61,421 nucleotides of DNA from a virus. The stretch lies in IMG/VR virus record IMGVR_UViG_3300010885_003162, positions 1 to 61,421 of that record, one strand, 5' to 3'. Position numbers and translations under genes: made by a program. Positions 41,342 to 50,200 of this stretch are shown here, in pieces. Under the pieces are notes generated by a model, which was not told the origin of the DNA, did not search any database, and worked only from the letters and a program-made list of their open reading frames with translations. How positions within the stretch are numbered: the stretch's first letter is position 1; each line of letters opens with the position of its first letter.

Positions 41342-42196
41342 TTAAACAGCGGTAGCAGTGTAATACGAATGCACAGCGAAGTTGATCTTGACCAACATCT
41401 CCGGGAACTGCGTAAACACAATGGTAGAGCTAGCGGGAATCACCGTAGCAGTATTGCCAAGCGAACTAGTGGCGACGTTGATCGTCACAGAGGTAGCACC
41501 CGCTGCGGCAGCGGTGGTAACAAACGAACCAGTACGGATTAGCTGACCAGTTGGAGAAGCACCGCCTGCGATATACGCCACATCTGTCCCAGCAAGAATT
41601 GCGCTAGGCAAACCAGTTCCGGTAAGAGTAATAGTCGTAGACGAAGACGAGCCAGTAGCCGAGATAGCCGTACCAGTGTCAGGTTGCACACCAACAACAC
41701 GAACTGGGAAAGCAGCCGTGGTAAGCGTTGCCGAGTACAACAGCGCATTGGCCGAGTTGCCGGTGTTCACGTTGCCTGTACCGTCAACCATCGAGTAGTT
41801 CTGCCCAATCATGGCATAGTTACCAGAAGCTATAACGGTTGTGCCAGACACAACTGCCGCTTTGAAAACCGTATCCGGGTCATCGCAAATGATAGCAACC
41901 GCATCGCCCGACAGCGTACCACCGGGCCAAAACTGTTGGAACTGCTTCTGCTTTGTCACCGGATTCGTAAACGAGCAGCCAAGAAAGACTCCGACCAGAC
42001 CTAGACCTGTACCGCTAGTAGTGACAGCAGCGCGGGTAGCATTACCACGGGTAAGTTTTACAAAATCACCGTAGAAGATGCTTGTCGCATCGCCATACTG
42101 AATAGGCACTTCACGGGTAGAACCCGCAAATACTTGCCCGCCGATCAGGTTGATCGGCTTTAGCCCGTAAGGGGCATCAATAACCGGATAAGCCAT
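41342..42196 (-). CDS. Head decoration/structural protein, 284 aa
   Basis: The N-terminus YPVIDAPYGLKPINLIGGQV, then FAGSTREVPIQYGDATSIFY is a familiar head-module protein of environmental phages. Residues 80-110 (FQQFWPGGTLSGDAVAIICD) form a beta unit, and a Thr/Ser-rich beta-sandwich insertion spans about 165-250. It ends LVKINFAVHSYYTATAV. Likely binds the outside of the capsid, since it lies between scaffold and capsid and has a surface-type insertion. Confidence 0.65.
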   Translation of the reverse strand: MAYPVIDAPYGLKPINLIGGQVFAGSTREVPIQYGDATSIFYGDFVKLTRGNATRAAVTTSGTGLGLVGVFLGCSFTNPVTKQKQFQQFWPGGTLSGDAVAIICDDPDTVFKAAVVSGTTVIASGNYAMIGQNYSMVDGTGNVNTGNSANALLYSATLTTAAFPVRVVGVQPDTGTAISATGSSSSTTITLTGTGLPSAILAGTDVAYIAGGASPTGQLIRTGSFVTTAAAAGATSVTINVATSSLGNTATVIPASSTIVFTQFPEMLVKINFAVHSYYTATAV

Positions 42197-42211
42197 AAAG
42201 GACTCCTATAT

Positions 42212-42679
42212 TTAAGTACCAGAACCAAAAGTCACCTTCGAGCGTTTGTCCGAGAACAGTGGCATACGAGGGTCACTATCGCGTAAAAAGTTATTGTCTA
42301 CAGACTCCATCTGAGCTTTGTTTTGGTTAGCGTAATACGCTTCCCGTTGTTCCAAAAACTCCGAAGGGATTCGGCAAAGCAATAACCCACCAATTTCGAC
42401 GTTACCTTTAAAACGTCCTTCTGAGGTGGCGTGCACCAATAGCTCGGGATACTCATCTGCTTTGCAGGGTTCGTAGCCTTCGCGTAGCTTAGAGGAGATG
42501 TTACTAAGGTCTGCGTGGCCAACCATACTAATACGAACCCAACGATGTGTCCAACCGGGCCGAGGATCGGGAGACGGTAAGGTCTCAGGAGGACGCCACG
42601 CTTGTGGACGCATACTAGCGGTACGAGAATCAAGTTCACGGACCATACGATTTGGCGATTTTTCAGCAATTTTTTCCAT
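42212..42679 (-). CDS. Conserved head-module protein, 155 aa
   Basis: Arg/Pro-rich N-terminus (KSPNRMVRELDSRTASMRPQ) followed by GWTHRWVRISMVGHADLSN, then LREGYEPCKADEYPELLVHA and helical IPSEFLEQREAYYANQNKAQ. Such proteins are often found between scaffold and capsid genes; an assembly role is likely. No catalytic motif is visible. Confidence 0.6.
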   Translation of the reverse strand: MEKIAEKSPNRMVRELDSRTASMRPQAWRPPETLPSPDPRPGWTHRWVRISMVGHADLSNISSKLREGYEPCKADEYPELLVHATSEGRFKGNVEIGGLLLCRIPSEFLEQREAYYANQNKAQMESVDNNFLRDSDPRMPLFSDKRSKVTFGSGT

Positions 42680-42681
42680 AA

Positions 42682-43647
42682 TTAACCTCTTTTAAGCAAA
42701 GCAACCTGTTTAGCGTATTGTTCTGGAGTAACCCCAAGTCGTCTTGCGATGTTGACTTCTGATTGCTTCAGCCTAATACGGGTAGGCGGTGTGCTACGGG
42801 TAGCCGGGGCCACAACCGAAGCTGGTTTTGTTGCACGGATTTGGACAAACTCCTCTTCCGGTTCTGATTTTTTGGGAGGTAAATCATCCTCATCGCTCTG
42901 GGCATCTTCAAAATGCTCAGGAAAACGCTTGCGCATTGTTTTGTCAATGGTCTCGAAGTATTTCTCGGAACCTATGAAGTCAGCACCATACTCTCGTTGG
43001 AGTTTCCTGTCAAGTCCCGATGCTGCAGCAGTCATTTCTTCGTCTTTGCCCCACCAGTCCGAGTTTGCTTCTATCCACTTAGCTGTTCGCGGGTGAGTTT
43101 TTTGCTCAGGCGCTTGCCGTTGTGGTGGTTCAAACTCTTTATCCTCGGCAGGGATAGGCTTCATACTCTCGGCCTTATCCAATTTCAACGCAGCTTTGGC
43201 AATTTTTGTCTGCGCTGCAGCGAGTAAATCGGGGTCGCCAGCTTCATAAGCCTCTTTGTAGTTGCGTTCAGCGGCTTCAAGTTCCGCCTGAGCAGTGTTT
43301 TTGTTCTGCTCAATAAACACTTCGCTACCGCTAGAAAGCTGTTGTTTCAGACGTTTATTGTCCTCAAACACTTGTTTGGCAAATTCTTCCGCAGCTTGGC
43401 GCTCGCGCATTGCTTCTTCTTTAGCCCTACGTTCGTCGTGGTAGCCACGAGTAAATTTCTTGATACGCGCTTGAACCTTTTCGTCGTACGAAGAAAGTTC
43501 GTCGTCCGTGGGGTCTTCTGGGGGTGCTGCGGGTTTACGATTACGATCTTCCTTGGGAGTATCGTCCTCAATTTCAACCTCAAATTTTTCATCTACAGCA
43601 TTTACTTCGTCGGGAAACTTAAAGTCATCCCCTTTAAATGTAGCCAT
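42682..43647 (-). CDS. Scaffolding-like head assembly protein
   Basis: 321 residues, highly charged. Acidic N-terminus (EVEIEDDTPKEDRNRKP), then a long coiled coil (RRAKEEAMRERQAAEEFAKQ, ELEAAERNYKEAYEAGD), an acidic C-terminal region (DAQSDEDDLPPKKSEPEEEF) and a basic end (IRLKQSEVNIARRLGVTPEQ), a possible capsid-binding helix-loop-helix. Composition and position just before the capsid genes match a scaffold. No serine protease motif is present. Confidence 0.7.
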   Translation of the reverse strand: MATFKGDDFKFPDEVNAVDEKFEVEIEDDTPKEDRNRKPAAPPEDPTDDELSSYDEKVQARIKKFTRGYHDERRAKEEAMRERQAAEEFAKQVFEDNKRLKQQLSSGSEVFIEQNKNTAQAELEAAERNYKEAYEAGDPDLLAAAQTKIAKAALKLDKAESMKPIPAEDKEFEPPQRQAPEQKTHPRTAKWIEANSDWWGKDEEMTAAASGLDRKLQREYGADFIGSEKYFETIDKTMRKRFPEHFEDAQSDEDDLPPKKSEPEEEFVQIRATKPASVVAPATRSTPPTRIRLKQSEVNIARRLGVTPEQYAKQVALLKRG

Positions 43648-43656
43648 ATTTACTCC

Positions 43657-44061
43657 TTATGCAGCGCGGCTGACGCCACGCGGGTCTTCAACAACTGCTT
43701 CAACAGAATCATCGTTAATGATTCGGAATTCACGCCCATGAATCTTCAAGCGGGTGCCTGTATTCGGACGCACGATGACAAAATCACCTACCTTGCAAGA
43801 TGGCCCCGATGGGAATCGGCTTTCGTCTTTGTAGGCGTCAGGCCCAAACTTAACTACAAACAACACTGGGGTTAAAACCTCCTCGTGGTGCATCATGGTT
43901 GAAGTTTTGACTAGACCAGATTCCCCAATCTCTTCCTCCGCATTTGGAACAATGCACAGAATGTGAAAGCGTTTAGGCTCAGGCAACTGCTTAGCTTTTT
44001 CTTCGGAGTCTTTATTAAGGATTCCAGAGAGGTCCACCGCAGCGGTATCAAATTCATTCAT
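43657..44061 (-). CDS. GroES-like co-chaperonin
   Basis: 134 residues from the ATG at 44061 (MNEFDTAAVDLSGIL); a longer frame runs into the neighbour. From residue 27 the pattern is GroES-like: KRFHILCIVPNAEEEIGESG, LVKTSTMMHHEEVLTPVLFV (mobile-loop region), and VGDFVIVRPNTGTRLKIHGR with final INDDSVEAVVEDP. GroES has VGDIVIF and SESDILAIVEA in the same places. T4 gp31 is the precedent: a phage co-chaperonin needed to fold the capsid protein by host GroEL. Placement beside scaffold and capsid fits that job. Confidence 0.75.
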   Translation of the reverse strand: MNEFDTAAVDLSGILNKDSEEKAKQLPEPKRFHILCIVPNAEEEIGESGLVKTSTMMHHEEVLTPVLFVVKFGPDAYKDESRFPSGPSCKVGDFVIVRPNTGTRLKIHGREFRIINDDSVEAVVEDPRGVSRAA

Positions 44062-44254
44062 TTTCAAATTTCTCCATACGTTGCACGAGGTCGTTGACAA
44101 TGGTTTCTGCATGGCTTAGACCCCGGATAATCCCGCAGATATGCCGGTATTCAGAGAAGTCCCCTGCTCTACCGGTAGAAAGAAAACTTACTTGCTCTGT
44201 GCGTAACTTGTCAATCTCGCGTGCAATATGTGCAAGTACTCTATGGTTGTCCAT
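44054..44254 (-). CDS. Small helical protein between portal and GroES-like gene, 66 aa
   Basis: ATG at 44254 overlaps the portal TAA by one base; the 3' end overlaps the GroES-like start. Two helices: HRVLAHIAREIDKLRTEQVS and IRGLSHAETIVNDLVQRMEK with a conserved-looking YRHICG between them. Likely a small assembly factor. No family recognised. Confidence 0.6.
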   Translation of the reverse strand: MDNHRVLAHIAREIDKLRTEQVSFLSTGRAGDFSEYRHICGIIRGLSHAETIVNDLVQRMEKFENE

Positions 44255-46758
44255 TATTTGGTTTCCTTAGCTGGTTTTTGAGTTGCTTGAAACTGTTGAA
44301 TAGCTGCCTGACGCTGCTGATGTGCAAGCTGCGACTTGTGTTTTGCTGCATCCAAGCCCATGCGGTTGTGGTCAGTCTCGTGCTGTTTAGACACGCGCTC
44401 CCGAGCTGTAGCCGCCGTCGCTTCAATCTGCATAAGGGCGATCTCCTTCTGCGAGTCGATACGCGCCTGCTCAATAGTCAACTGCGCTGCTTTCGCATGG
44501 GCGTCGGCGTTCTGCTTCTGCGCTTTGAGTTGCAACTCTTGCTGCTTCAACTGCAGTTCTTGCTGCTGCATCTGCACCACTGGGTCTTGTTGTTGCTGCT
44601 GAGCTTGCTGCTGCTGTGCCTCTTGCTGGTTCTGCTGTAAGAGTTGCTGCGAAGCCTTAGCCGCCATCATCGCAATCTGGTCGGCAAGCTCAGGAGAAAC
44701 TTCCTTGTTCTGATCCTTATTAGGCAGGGGCATACCCATCGCCTGCTCAATCTGTTTGCGGTACTCGAAGGCAATATGCTCGTTCATATGCGCCATAGCT
44801 GCGGCCATGATCGCTTGTGCCTGTGGGTTCATCTGCATCAGTTGCTGAATCTTCGGGTCTTGGATTGCAGAGTGGTGCACTTGGATGTGCGCTGGGTGGT
44901 TCTGCTCAATGAACGCCTTGACTGGTTTGCCTGTCAGGAAGTCTTGGTTCTCCTGCACTGGGTCCACTGGAACTGCGTCGTCTTCAGTAGGTACAAGCTT
45001 GGCGGCGTTCTTGATGCCCAAAATCTCAATCATCTGACGATGCAGGAGCGGCAAGTCGTACAACTGAGGAGCGGACTGGGCTAACTGGAGCACAGCTTGG
45101 TACTGCACAATCTTCTGGGCCATCGTCGCAGCGTTAGGGTCGCTGACTGGGATCACATCCACAGCGTCATAGTCGGACTTCTTAATGTCCCGGCTACCAC
45201 CTTGAGGCTCGTAGTTGTACTCCTCCGGCGTGTAGTCGGCGATGATGACCTTCAGGAGCTTGAACTCTTGCTTCATAGCGTAGTGCAGGCGGGCCTGAAC
45301 TGCCGTCATCACCTTTAAAGTACGCTCCAACAGAGCTAGGGTTGTGCCTACTGGAGCATTCGCACTCATATCGGAGACGTTCATATCACCAGAAGAGGCA
45401 AAAGCACGGCCCTCGGACACGATATTCTGGAACAAAGAGAACAAAACTTGGCTCGGTTCCTTGTACGGGAGGGGTAAGATGTTGTCACGGATGCTTCCGC
45501 TAGGCACATCTACGTCCCGGAATTCGCCCGGAGCAATAGGCGTATCGTCTCCTTTGATTCGTAAACCTCTGGATTTCAACCCACCGGGCAAGTTAGATAG
45601 CGTGCCCGCGTCCACCAACTGACGAATGAGCATCGTGGACGACTTCGCGTACCCACCAATCAGGTGGATCAACCCATAGCCGTAGAACCCAAAGCCCGGA
45701 ATGTACTGATAGTGCACGAAGTGCTGGCGTTTAATTTTGAGCCTGTCGCCCTCGTACCAATTCCTACGAATGGCCAGTACTTTTCCAGTGCCCTTCTCTA
45801 TAGTTACTACGTACGGCAGCGCGATCCCAGTCATCTCGCCTTTCTTGTCCACGTCCTCATAGCCGGGAAGGTCCAAGTCAATGTGTAGCTCAAGTATGCG
45901 GAACCGATCATCCTGCGTAGCAGAAAGCCCCTGCTCCTCAGCCTTCTGTTTCTCGATCTCATCCAACTCGTTCGACGGCTCACCAAGGTCGATGTCACGG
46001 TAGAACCCAGCGGCCATGAGCTTCTTCAACTCATTGGGTGTTTTCCGCATGACGTGCGTGACCCGCTCGGCAGACTCCAGATTACTCGCGCCGTACGGCA
46101 CCACAATATCCTCCGCTGGGATGAACATCGCCACTTGGCGTCCCTTGCTTGGATCAAAGTACACCTTCTTGAACGCCGATCCTGCCAGAGGCAGTGACCA
46201 CAACAGCTTCTCATGCTCCGGGCGGTACTCAACCATAACCTCAGTTAGCTGATAGTTCATGTCCTCACGAACCCGCGCTGCAGACTCCTCGGCCAATAGG
46301 TCAATAGCTCCAACGATCTGCGTCTTCACCGGACCCATAGCTGGGAATGTCTCCATCATTGCTTCTGACTGGAACCTTACAACTGATTCTGTCAACATTG
46401 GGTGAAACACACCGCACGCCCCTTGCCACGGCTCAGTACGCTCTTCGTACTTCAAACCCAAAAGCTTCAGGCCATCTACATACGTGCGTATCCAGTCTTT
46501 GCGGTCAAGAATGTCCTTGTCCACGTCTGCTACAAGCTCAGACCCCAGCGAGTCCAACTCGCTGTCACTCATGTACTCAGTCAGGTTGTCGTCAAACCCT
46601 TCCTCGTCTGAAGTATCTCTTGGCTCCAAGTCGATCTCCATACCATCCATGTCAATGTGCACAGCCTCTGGGTCTTCAATCTCGATCTCAACATCCGGGG
46701 CGGATTGAATATCAGATAGCCCTTGGGGAGCCGCGTATAAACCTTTGTCCATTGCCAT
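44254..46758 (-). CDS. Portal protein, P22-like
   Basis: 834 residues. An acidic N-terminal tail (about 70 residues) precedes the portal body: WIRTYVDGLKLLGLKYEERT, then EPWQGACGVFHPMLTESVVR, a hallmark of this portal family. Middle helices and wing contain HFVHYQYIPGFGFYGYGLIH and SANAPVGTTLALLERTLKVM. The C-terminal 130 residues are a Gln-rich coiled coil (LLQQNQQEAQQQQAQQQQQ), like the long barrel of P22 gp1. It forms the dodecameric vertex for DNA entry, next to the terminase gene as usual. Confidence 0.9.
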   Translation of the reverse strand: MAMDKGLYAAPQGLSDIQSAPDVEIEIEDPEAVHIDMDGMEIDLEPRDTSDEEGFDDNLTEYMSDSELDSLGSELVADVDKDILDRKDWIRTYVDGLKLLGLKYEERTEPWQGACGVFHPMLTESVVRFQSEAMMETFPAMGPVKTQIVGAIDLLAEESAARVREDMNYQLTEVMVEYRPEHEKLLWSLPLAGSAFKKVYFDPSKGRQVAMFIPAEDIVVPYGASNLESAERVTHVMRKTPNELKKLMAAGFYRDIDLGEPSNELDEIEKQKAEEQGLSATQDDRFRILELHIDLDLPGYEDVDKKGEMTGIALPYVVTIEKGTGKVLAIRRNWYEGDRLKIKRQHFVHYQYIPGFGFYGYGLIHLIGGYAKSSTMLIRQLVDAGTLSNLPGGLKSRGLRIKGDDTPIAPGEFRDVDVPSGSIRDNILPLPYKEPSQVLFSLFQNIVSEGRAFASSGDMNVSDMSANAPVGTTLALLERTLKVMTAVQARLHYAMKQEFKLLKVIIADYTPEEYNYEPQGGSRDIKKSDYDAVDVIPVSDPNAATMAQKIVQYQAVLQLAQSAPQLYDLPLLHRQMIEILGIKNAAKLVPTEDDAVPVDPVQENQDFLTGKPVKAFIEQNHPAHIQVHHSAIQDPKIQQLMQMNPQAQAIMAAAMAHMNEHIAFEYRKQIEQAMGMPLPNKDQNKEVSPELADQIAMMAAKASQQLLQQNQQEAQQQQAQQQQQDPVVQMQQQELQLKQQELQLKAQKQNADAHAKAAQLTIEQARIDSQKEIALMQIEATAATARERVSKQHETDHNRMGLDAAKHKSQLAHQQRQAAIQQFQATQKPAKETK

Positions 46759-46776
46759 GATTAATCCTTTGTGTCC

Positions 46777-48300
46777 TTAGACTGTATAGAACCGTTCTCG
46801 ACGGCCACTTTTAAACCATTTAAGCTCTTCTGGCTCGTCGCTCGGCAGGCGGAGAAACCCTCCTTGCCGGAACCGCATCAGAGCTAGAGTAGTCGCATCA
46901 ACCAAGTCATCGTGTTCGCCGGAAGGGAACGCAGCGATCTCATCGACCAACTCTTCCGCCCAGCGCGTGCGGGGAACCCACACTTTCCCAGACGCAATTA
47001 TGTCTGAGACTGCGTTCAGACGGGCAATTTTGTCTTGCCCTTTTCCCGGCGTGAACTCCTGCACAGGAATACCCATCGCACGAAGCTCATATATAAGAGG
47101 GGCACCGGACGCTTTCTTCTCAATCAGTATCCCGTCTGGCTCAAACTCGTTGTACTCAGCGATCACGTCTCGTTTCAAGTCCGGGAACTCAACCCGCTTC
47201 TTGTAGGTGTTCAGCAGGATGATGTTTGCAGTCGAGTTATCTTCCTCGTTTATCCACATCCCCCACGTCGTGCCCGCAGAATAGTCAGCCCTCTGGCTTT
47301 TCTCAAACGCAGTGTCCCACGTCTGTAGTATGTAGTCACACTTGGGTGGCAGGTCTTTCTCCCACCACTTCCACCAGTCGCGTTTCACAATCGCGCTCTC
47401 ATTCCCCACTGGATTCTGCTGGTACTGCGCCTGCCACTTGGAATTGGGCAGCTCTTCTCTGAGGGCTTCAAGCTCCTCAAATGACCAAAACTCTGGCCAT
47501 AAGGGTTTACCCGAAGGGAGAATGGCTGGAAACTCAATGACTTCCCAGTCCTCGCCCGATCTCTGGGCAGCAGATTTCAACACTTGGCCAGTCAAATCCC
47601 GCTGCGCCCAGCGTGTCATAACTATAACAATAGCCCCACCGGGCTGCAGACGCTGACGTGGGCCTGACGTGTACCACTCGTACACCTTGTCATAGACTTC
47701 CGGGTTGCTCGCGGCCATCGCAGCCTCTTGCTCCGAGTGTGGGTCGTCAATAATGAGTACGTCAGCACCCTTACCGGTCACTGTACCCCCTACGCCGATA
47801 GCAAAATAGTCACCACCCTTGCTGGTGTTCCACCTTCCAGCAGCTTTTGAGTCCACTTGGAGCGTCAATTCGGGAAAAATGTCGTGGTAAACCTCAGAAT
47901 CGACCAGATTTCGCACCTTCCGACCAAAACCCACGGCCAATTCGCCCGTATTGGAGCTTTGGATCACCTTCTTATTAGGGAACTTACCCAAAAACCAAGC
48001 AGGGAGCAGATAAGAAGCAAATTCTGACTTGGTATGCCGAGGAGGCATGTTAATAATAAGTCTTTTGCACGTTCCATTTGCTACCCTTTCAAACGCTTCG
48101 GCCATTCGCTTGTGGTGACGCCCAGAAATAAAGGTTGGCCACACCTTTTCTACAAACTTAATGAATTTGGTTTGGCAAAGTTCACGCTCTTTGAGCTTCT
48201 CTAGCTTATCCAGCTGCGCTTCGAGCACGCGCAAGTCAGACTCTGTAAGTTTCCCCGCAGCTATGAGTGCTTCGATATCCCTAAGAGAAATGCTACTCAT
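46777..48300 (-). CDS. terL: Terminase large subunit
   Basis: 507 residues. ATPase domain: Walker A-like PPRHTKS (86-92), Walker B IIDDPH (183-188) and coupling motif VMTRW (227-231). Nuclease domain: Asp329 in LQTWDTAF, Glu394 in LIEKKASG, and HDDLVDA (463-469). N-terminal 45 residues are a coiled coil that probably binds the small subunit. The enzyme packages DNA into the prohead through the portal and cuts at the end. The small-subunit gene overlaps its start by eight bases. Confidence 0.95.
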   Translation of the reverse strand: MSSISLRDIEALIAAGKLTESDLRVLEAQLDKLEKLKERELCQTKFIKFVEKVWPTFISGRHHKRMAEAFERVANGTCKRLIINMPPRHTKSEFASYLLPAWFLGKFPNKKVIQSSNTGELAVGFGRKVRNLVDSEVYHDIFPELTLQVDSKAAGRWNTSKGGDYFAIGVGGTVTGKGADVLIIDDPHSEQEAAMAASNPEVYDKVYEWYTSGPRQRLQPGGAIVIVMTRWAQRDLTGQVLKSAAQRSGEDWEVIEFPAILPSGKPLWPEFWSFEELEALREELPNSKWQAQYQQNPVGNESAIVKRDWWKWWEKDLPPKCDYILQTWDTAFEKSQRADYSAGTTWGMWINEEDNSTANIILLNTYKKRVEFPDLKRDVIAEYNEFEPDGILIEKKASGAPLIYELRAMGIPVQEFTPGKGQDKIARLNAVSDIIASGKVWVPRTRWAEELVDEIAAFPSGEHDDLVDATTLALMRFRQGGFLRLPSDEPEELKWFKSGRRERFYTV

Positions 48301-48931
48301 CTATTTCCCTTGCATACTCCCCATCCGGGTCCTCGGGGTCTATGTCATCTTCGTCGGGGTCTATATATTGCTCTTGGGGCATAGGGGTTAACCCTAGCTG
48401 AGCATCCAGATCGTCAATCGGAGTAATGTCCGTGACCGTTGCATTGAGCAGGCGCTTGATGCGATCCTTGATTGAGTTCTCAAGGGAGCTGGAAGTTGTG
48501 TGGTGCACCGTAATCTCACTGCGCTCTGTGAAGATTCCAATGTCGCTGTGTTTGCCCAGTAACTCTAGGGCCTTGAGTTCAAACTTGGGGTCTCCGCAGT
48601 CTGCCAACTCAATCAGTTTATTCGTAATGAAGTTGCGTGCCTGAATGGCATCAGCAATTGCTTGGTAATCGTAGTTCTTGAGAATCAGCGCAGCTTTCTT
48701 GGCCACACCGGGAACGCTTATGGTTTTGGGAGTGTTGCCTTTTGCTTCACCCTTGATTAGCGCACGGGCCTTCTCTTCATCTTCTTCGCTGTAGTCAATG
48801 CTGCCACCAAGCTGGTCAATCAAGTCTGCAGTATTAGCTGCAATAGCTATGCTATCCGCATGAGTCTTGGGTTGCTCATCGGACAGGTCAAATGGCAGTG
48901 GGTGTTCTGCAGTAGGAGTCAACTGGATCAT
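48293..48931 (-). CDS. Terminase small subunit-like protein
   Basis: 212 residues from ATG 48931; GTG 48937 and a TTG at 48973 are alternatives and none has a good ribosome site. Helical core: GVAKKAALILKNYDYQAIAD, then RNFITNKLIELADCGDPKFE and LKALELLGKHSDIGIFTE, the last being typical of small terminase DNA-binding/oligomerisation regions. The acidic C-terminus (DPDEDDIDPEDPDGEYAREI) overlaps the large-subunit start. First gene of the late unit, adjacent to the repeat-rich region 48932-49337 that may contain the packaging site. Confidence 0.75.
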   Translation of the reverse strand: MIQLTPTAEHPLPFDLSDEQPKTHADSIAIAANTADLIDQLGGSIDYSEEDEEKARALIKGEAKGNTPKTISVPGVAKKAALILKNYDYQAIADAIQARNFITNKLIELADCGDPKFELKALELLGKHSDIGIFTERSEITVHHTTSSSLENSIKDRIKRLLNATVTDITPIDDLDAQLGLTPMPQEQYIDPDEDDIDPEDPDGEYAREIDE

Positions 48932-49081
48932 GTGCACCGTTAAAGTTACGGGAATGGGCGGACTGTAGCACAAAAAAATATAGGGGTGGGGGGTTGGCGA
49001 TTTAGAAAAGTGACGGGGGGTGTTTTGGAATTAGGGTTTTCCCTGAGTGCTGGGAAAATTTTATAGGGGGTGGGGGGTATT

Positions 49082-49157
49082 GTTACAAAAAATATAAAAA
49101 TGAAGATCGAGTGTGCAAAGTTACAAAAAATATAAAAACGGTCTTTGGGTGTGCAAC
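49082..49157. repeat. 38-base tandem repeat, two copies
   Basis: Copy 1 49082-49119 and copy 2 49120-49157 share an identical first 19 bases (GTTACAAAAAATATAAAAA) and a conserved GTGTGCAA near the end; the middle has diverged. A related fragment, CACAAAAAAATATAGG, lies at 48969-48984. Confidence 0.75.
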
Positions 49158-49238
49158 GCACTGTGTAAGAGGGTCAGGAGTCCCAAGCAGGCTAAATGGG
49201 GGCATGGGGTCGTCGGATAGGGTTTACAACGAAAACGC

Positions 49239-49267
49239 TTGACATGGGGGTCAATTTGTAATACAAT
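49239..49267 (+). promoter_or_regulatory. Sigma70 promoter of the first paralogue
   Basis: TTGACA, 17-base spacer, TACAAT. Just upstream is TTTACAACGAAAA (49223-49235), which corresponds to a perfect palindrome at the same place before the second paralogue's promoter (50275). Confidence 0.85.
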
Positions 49268-49337
49268 CAGCCCATGAACAACGCATTGTCGTTCATTAGC
49301 AAGTCGGACTATCTCCGGCGAATCAGAAAGGTTAGAA

Positions 49338-49847
49338 ATGTCAAATTCAAAATTGACTCTCGCATCGCCCGAAGTGATTAAGGCGGTTGGTTTGGCGGTT
49401 GGTCAAGAAGATGTCGCTAACGACAAATGGGTCAGCGCGGCTTCTAAGCTGTACATGGCTGACGTTCGCCATGGTGACTTGGCTGACCCCAAAGGCGAAA
49501 AGTATGTCGCTATTCGCGCTATGGTTGTTCAGGCCCAAAAGCCGAACGTGATAACCCTGCTCATGGCGGCATCGACGGTCGGCTTCACCGATCAGGAACG
49601 TGGAGACCGCCGCTACTATGCGAATCGCGTGGACAATGTGCACATGAAACGCGTACGTGAACACTTGAAACGGTTCGAGGAAGCCGAACGCGGCGCGGCT
49701 GATCGGAAGACCATGGGCGAAAGCATGGCTAAGAAATGCCAAGACATGATCGACTCAATTCGCAAGGCGAAGGAAGACAAAATCGACTTCGAAGCCGCGA
49801 AGGCAATCAAGGCCTTGCAAGACGCTAAGGCAATATTCCTAGCGTAA
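49338..49847 (+). CDS. Duplicated unknown protein, copy A
   Basis: 169 residues. By direct alignment it matches the product of 50399-50908 without gaps at 134 of 169 positions. Conserved blocks: DVANDKWVSAASKLYMADVR (with HGDLAD following), STVGFTDQER, RVDNVHMKR, and the C-terminus AAKAIKALQDAKAIFLA. A charged helical C-terminal half suggests oligomerisation or nucleic-acid contact; no known family. It has its own strong promoter and a good leader (ATCAGAAAGGTTAG), so it is probably highly expressed early. Codons differ strongly from copy B although the protein is conserved, which points to an old duplication under purifying selection. Confidence 0.75.
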   Translation: MSNSKLTLASPEVIKAVGLAVGQEDVANDKWVSAASKLYMADVRHGDLADPKGEKYVAIRAMVVQAQKPNVITLLMAASTVGFTDQERGDRRYYANRVDNVHMKRVREHLKRFEEAERGAADRKTMGESMAKKCQDMIDSIRKAKEDKIDFEAAKAIKALQDAKAIFLA

Positions 49848-49856
49848 ACCCTAGGG

Positions 49857-49876
49857 GTCGGGGGGAAACCCCCGAC
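49857..49876. other. GNRA-loop hairpin after copy A
   Basis: GTCGGGGG, GAAA loop, CCCCCGAC: an eight-pair stem with a GAAA tetraloop, ten bases after the stop codon. No T-run follows, so it is more likely an mRNA-stabilising or processing element than a terminator. Confidence 0.65.
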
Positions 49877-49898
49877 TCCGACCAACCGGAGAAATGAA

Positions 49899-50114
49899 AT
49901 GATTGACCCGACTAAATCCAAAATTGTTCGCAGTGCACTAAAAGCCGCGATCAAACGTGAAAATGAAATGCGATTCATTATTGTTGAAACCAGCGATACA
50001 CTTTTCGAATTTGACGATATTGGTAAAGCGCTTGAATGGATTGGCACACTATGTAAAAATCGCGTGCGGTTTACTGTAAAGCATAGTAACGGCGTAAAAC
50101 TAAAACCCGAATAA
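49899..50114 (+). CDS. Hypothetical protein, 71 aa
   Basis: ATG 49899 with GGAGAAATGAA immediately upstream. A small alpha/beta protein: VRSALKAAIKRENEMRFIIV, ETSDTLFEFDDIGKALEWIG, then a beta strand (RVRFTVKHSNGVKL). No family recognised. Co-transcribed with copy A of the duplicated gene and followed by a terminator. Confidence 0.6.
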   Translation: MIDPTKSKIVRSALKAAIKRENEMRFIIVETSDTLFEFDDIGKALEWIGTLCKNRVRFTVKHSNGVKLKPE

Positions 50115-50132
50115 CCAACCCCCCAACCAACT

Positions 50133-50156
50133 AACCGCCTTCGGGCGGTTTTTTTA
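50133..50156 (+). terminator. Rho-independent terminator
   Basis: AACCGCC, TTCG loop, GGCGGTT and a T-run. It ends the copy A transcript. Confidence 0.9.
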
Positions 50157-50200
50157 CGTCTGTCGTTTCCAACGTAAACCTAACCGGAAACCAAGCTACC

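Larger units (their letters stand above)
48932..49337. promoter_or_regulatory. Divergent intergenic region between late unit and right arm
   Basis: 406 bases without a supported gene. It contains G-runs (GGGGTGGGGGG near 48983 and 49066), four AT boxes that read on the minus strand as CCCCTATATTTTTTT, CCCCCTATAAAATTTT and two TTTTTATATTTTTTGTAAC, a 38-base tandem repeat (49082-49157) and the plus-strand promoter at 49239. The minus-strand boxes are candidates for late promoters; the repeats and position beside the terminase genes also suit a packaging or replication site. Confidence 0.5.

Noticed and set aside
46026-47656. Several plus-strand frames of 60-140 residues opposite portal and terminase
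   Set aside because: All are antisense to genes with clear protein motifs.
49274-49381. 35-codon leader frame starting seven bases after the copy A -10 box
   Set aside because: It would be nearly leaderless with no ribosome site and overlaps the real start in another frame; could be an attenuator peptide but evidence is too thin.
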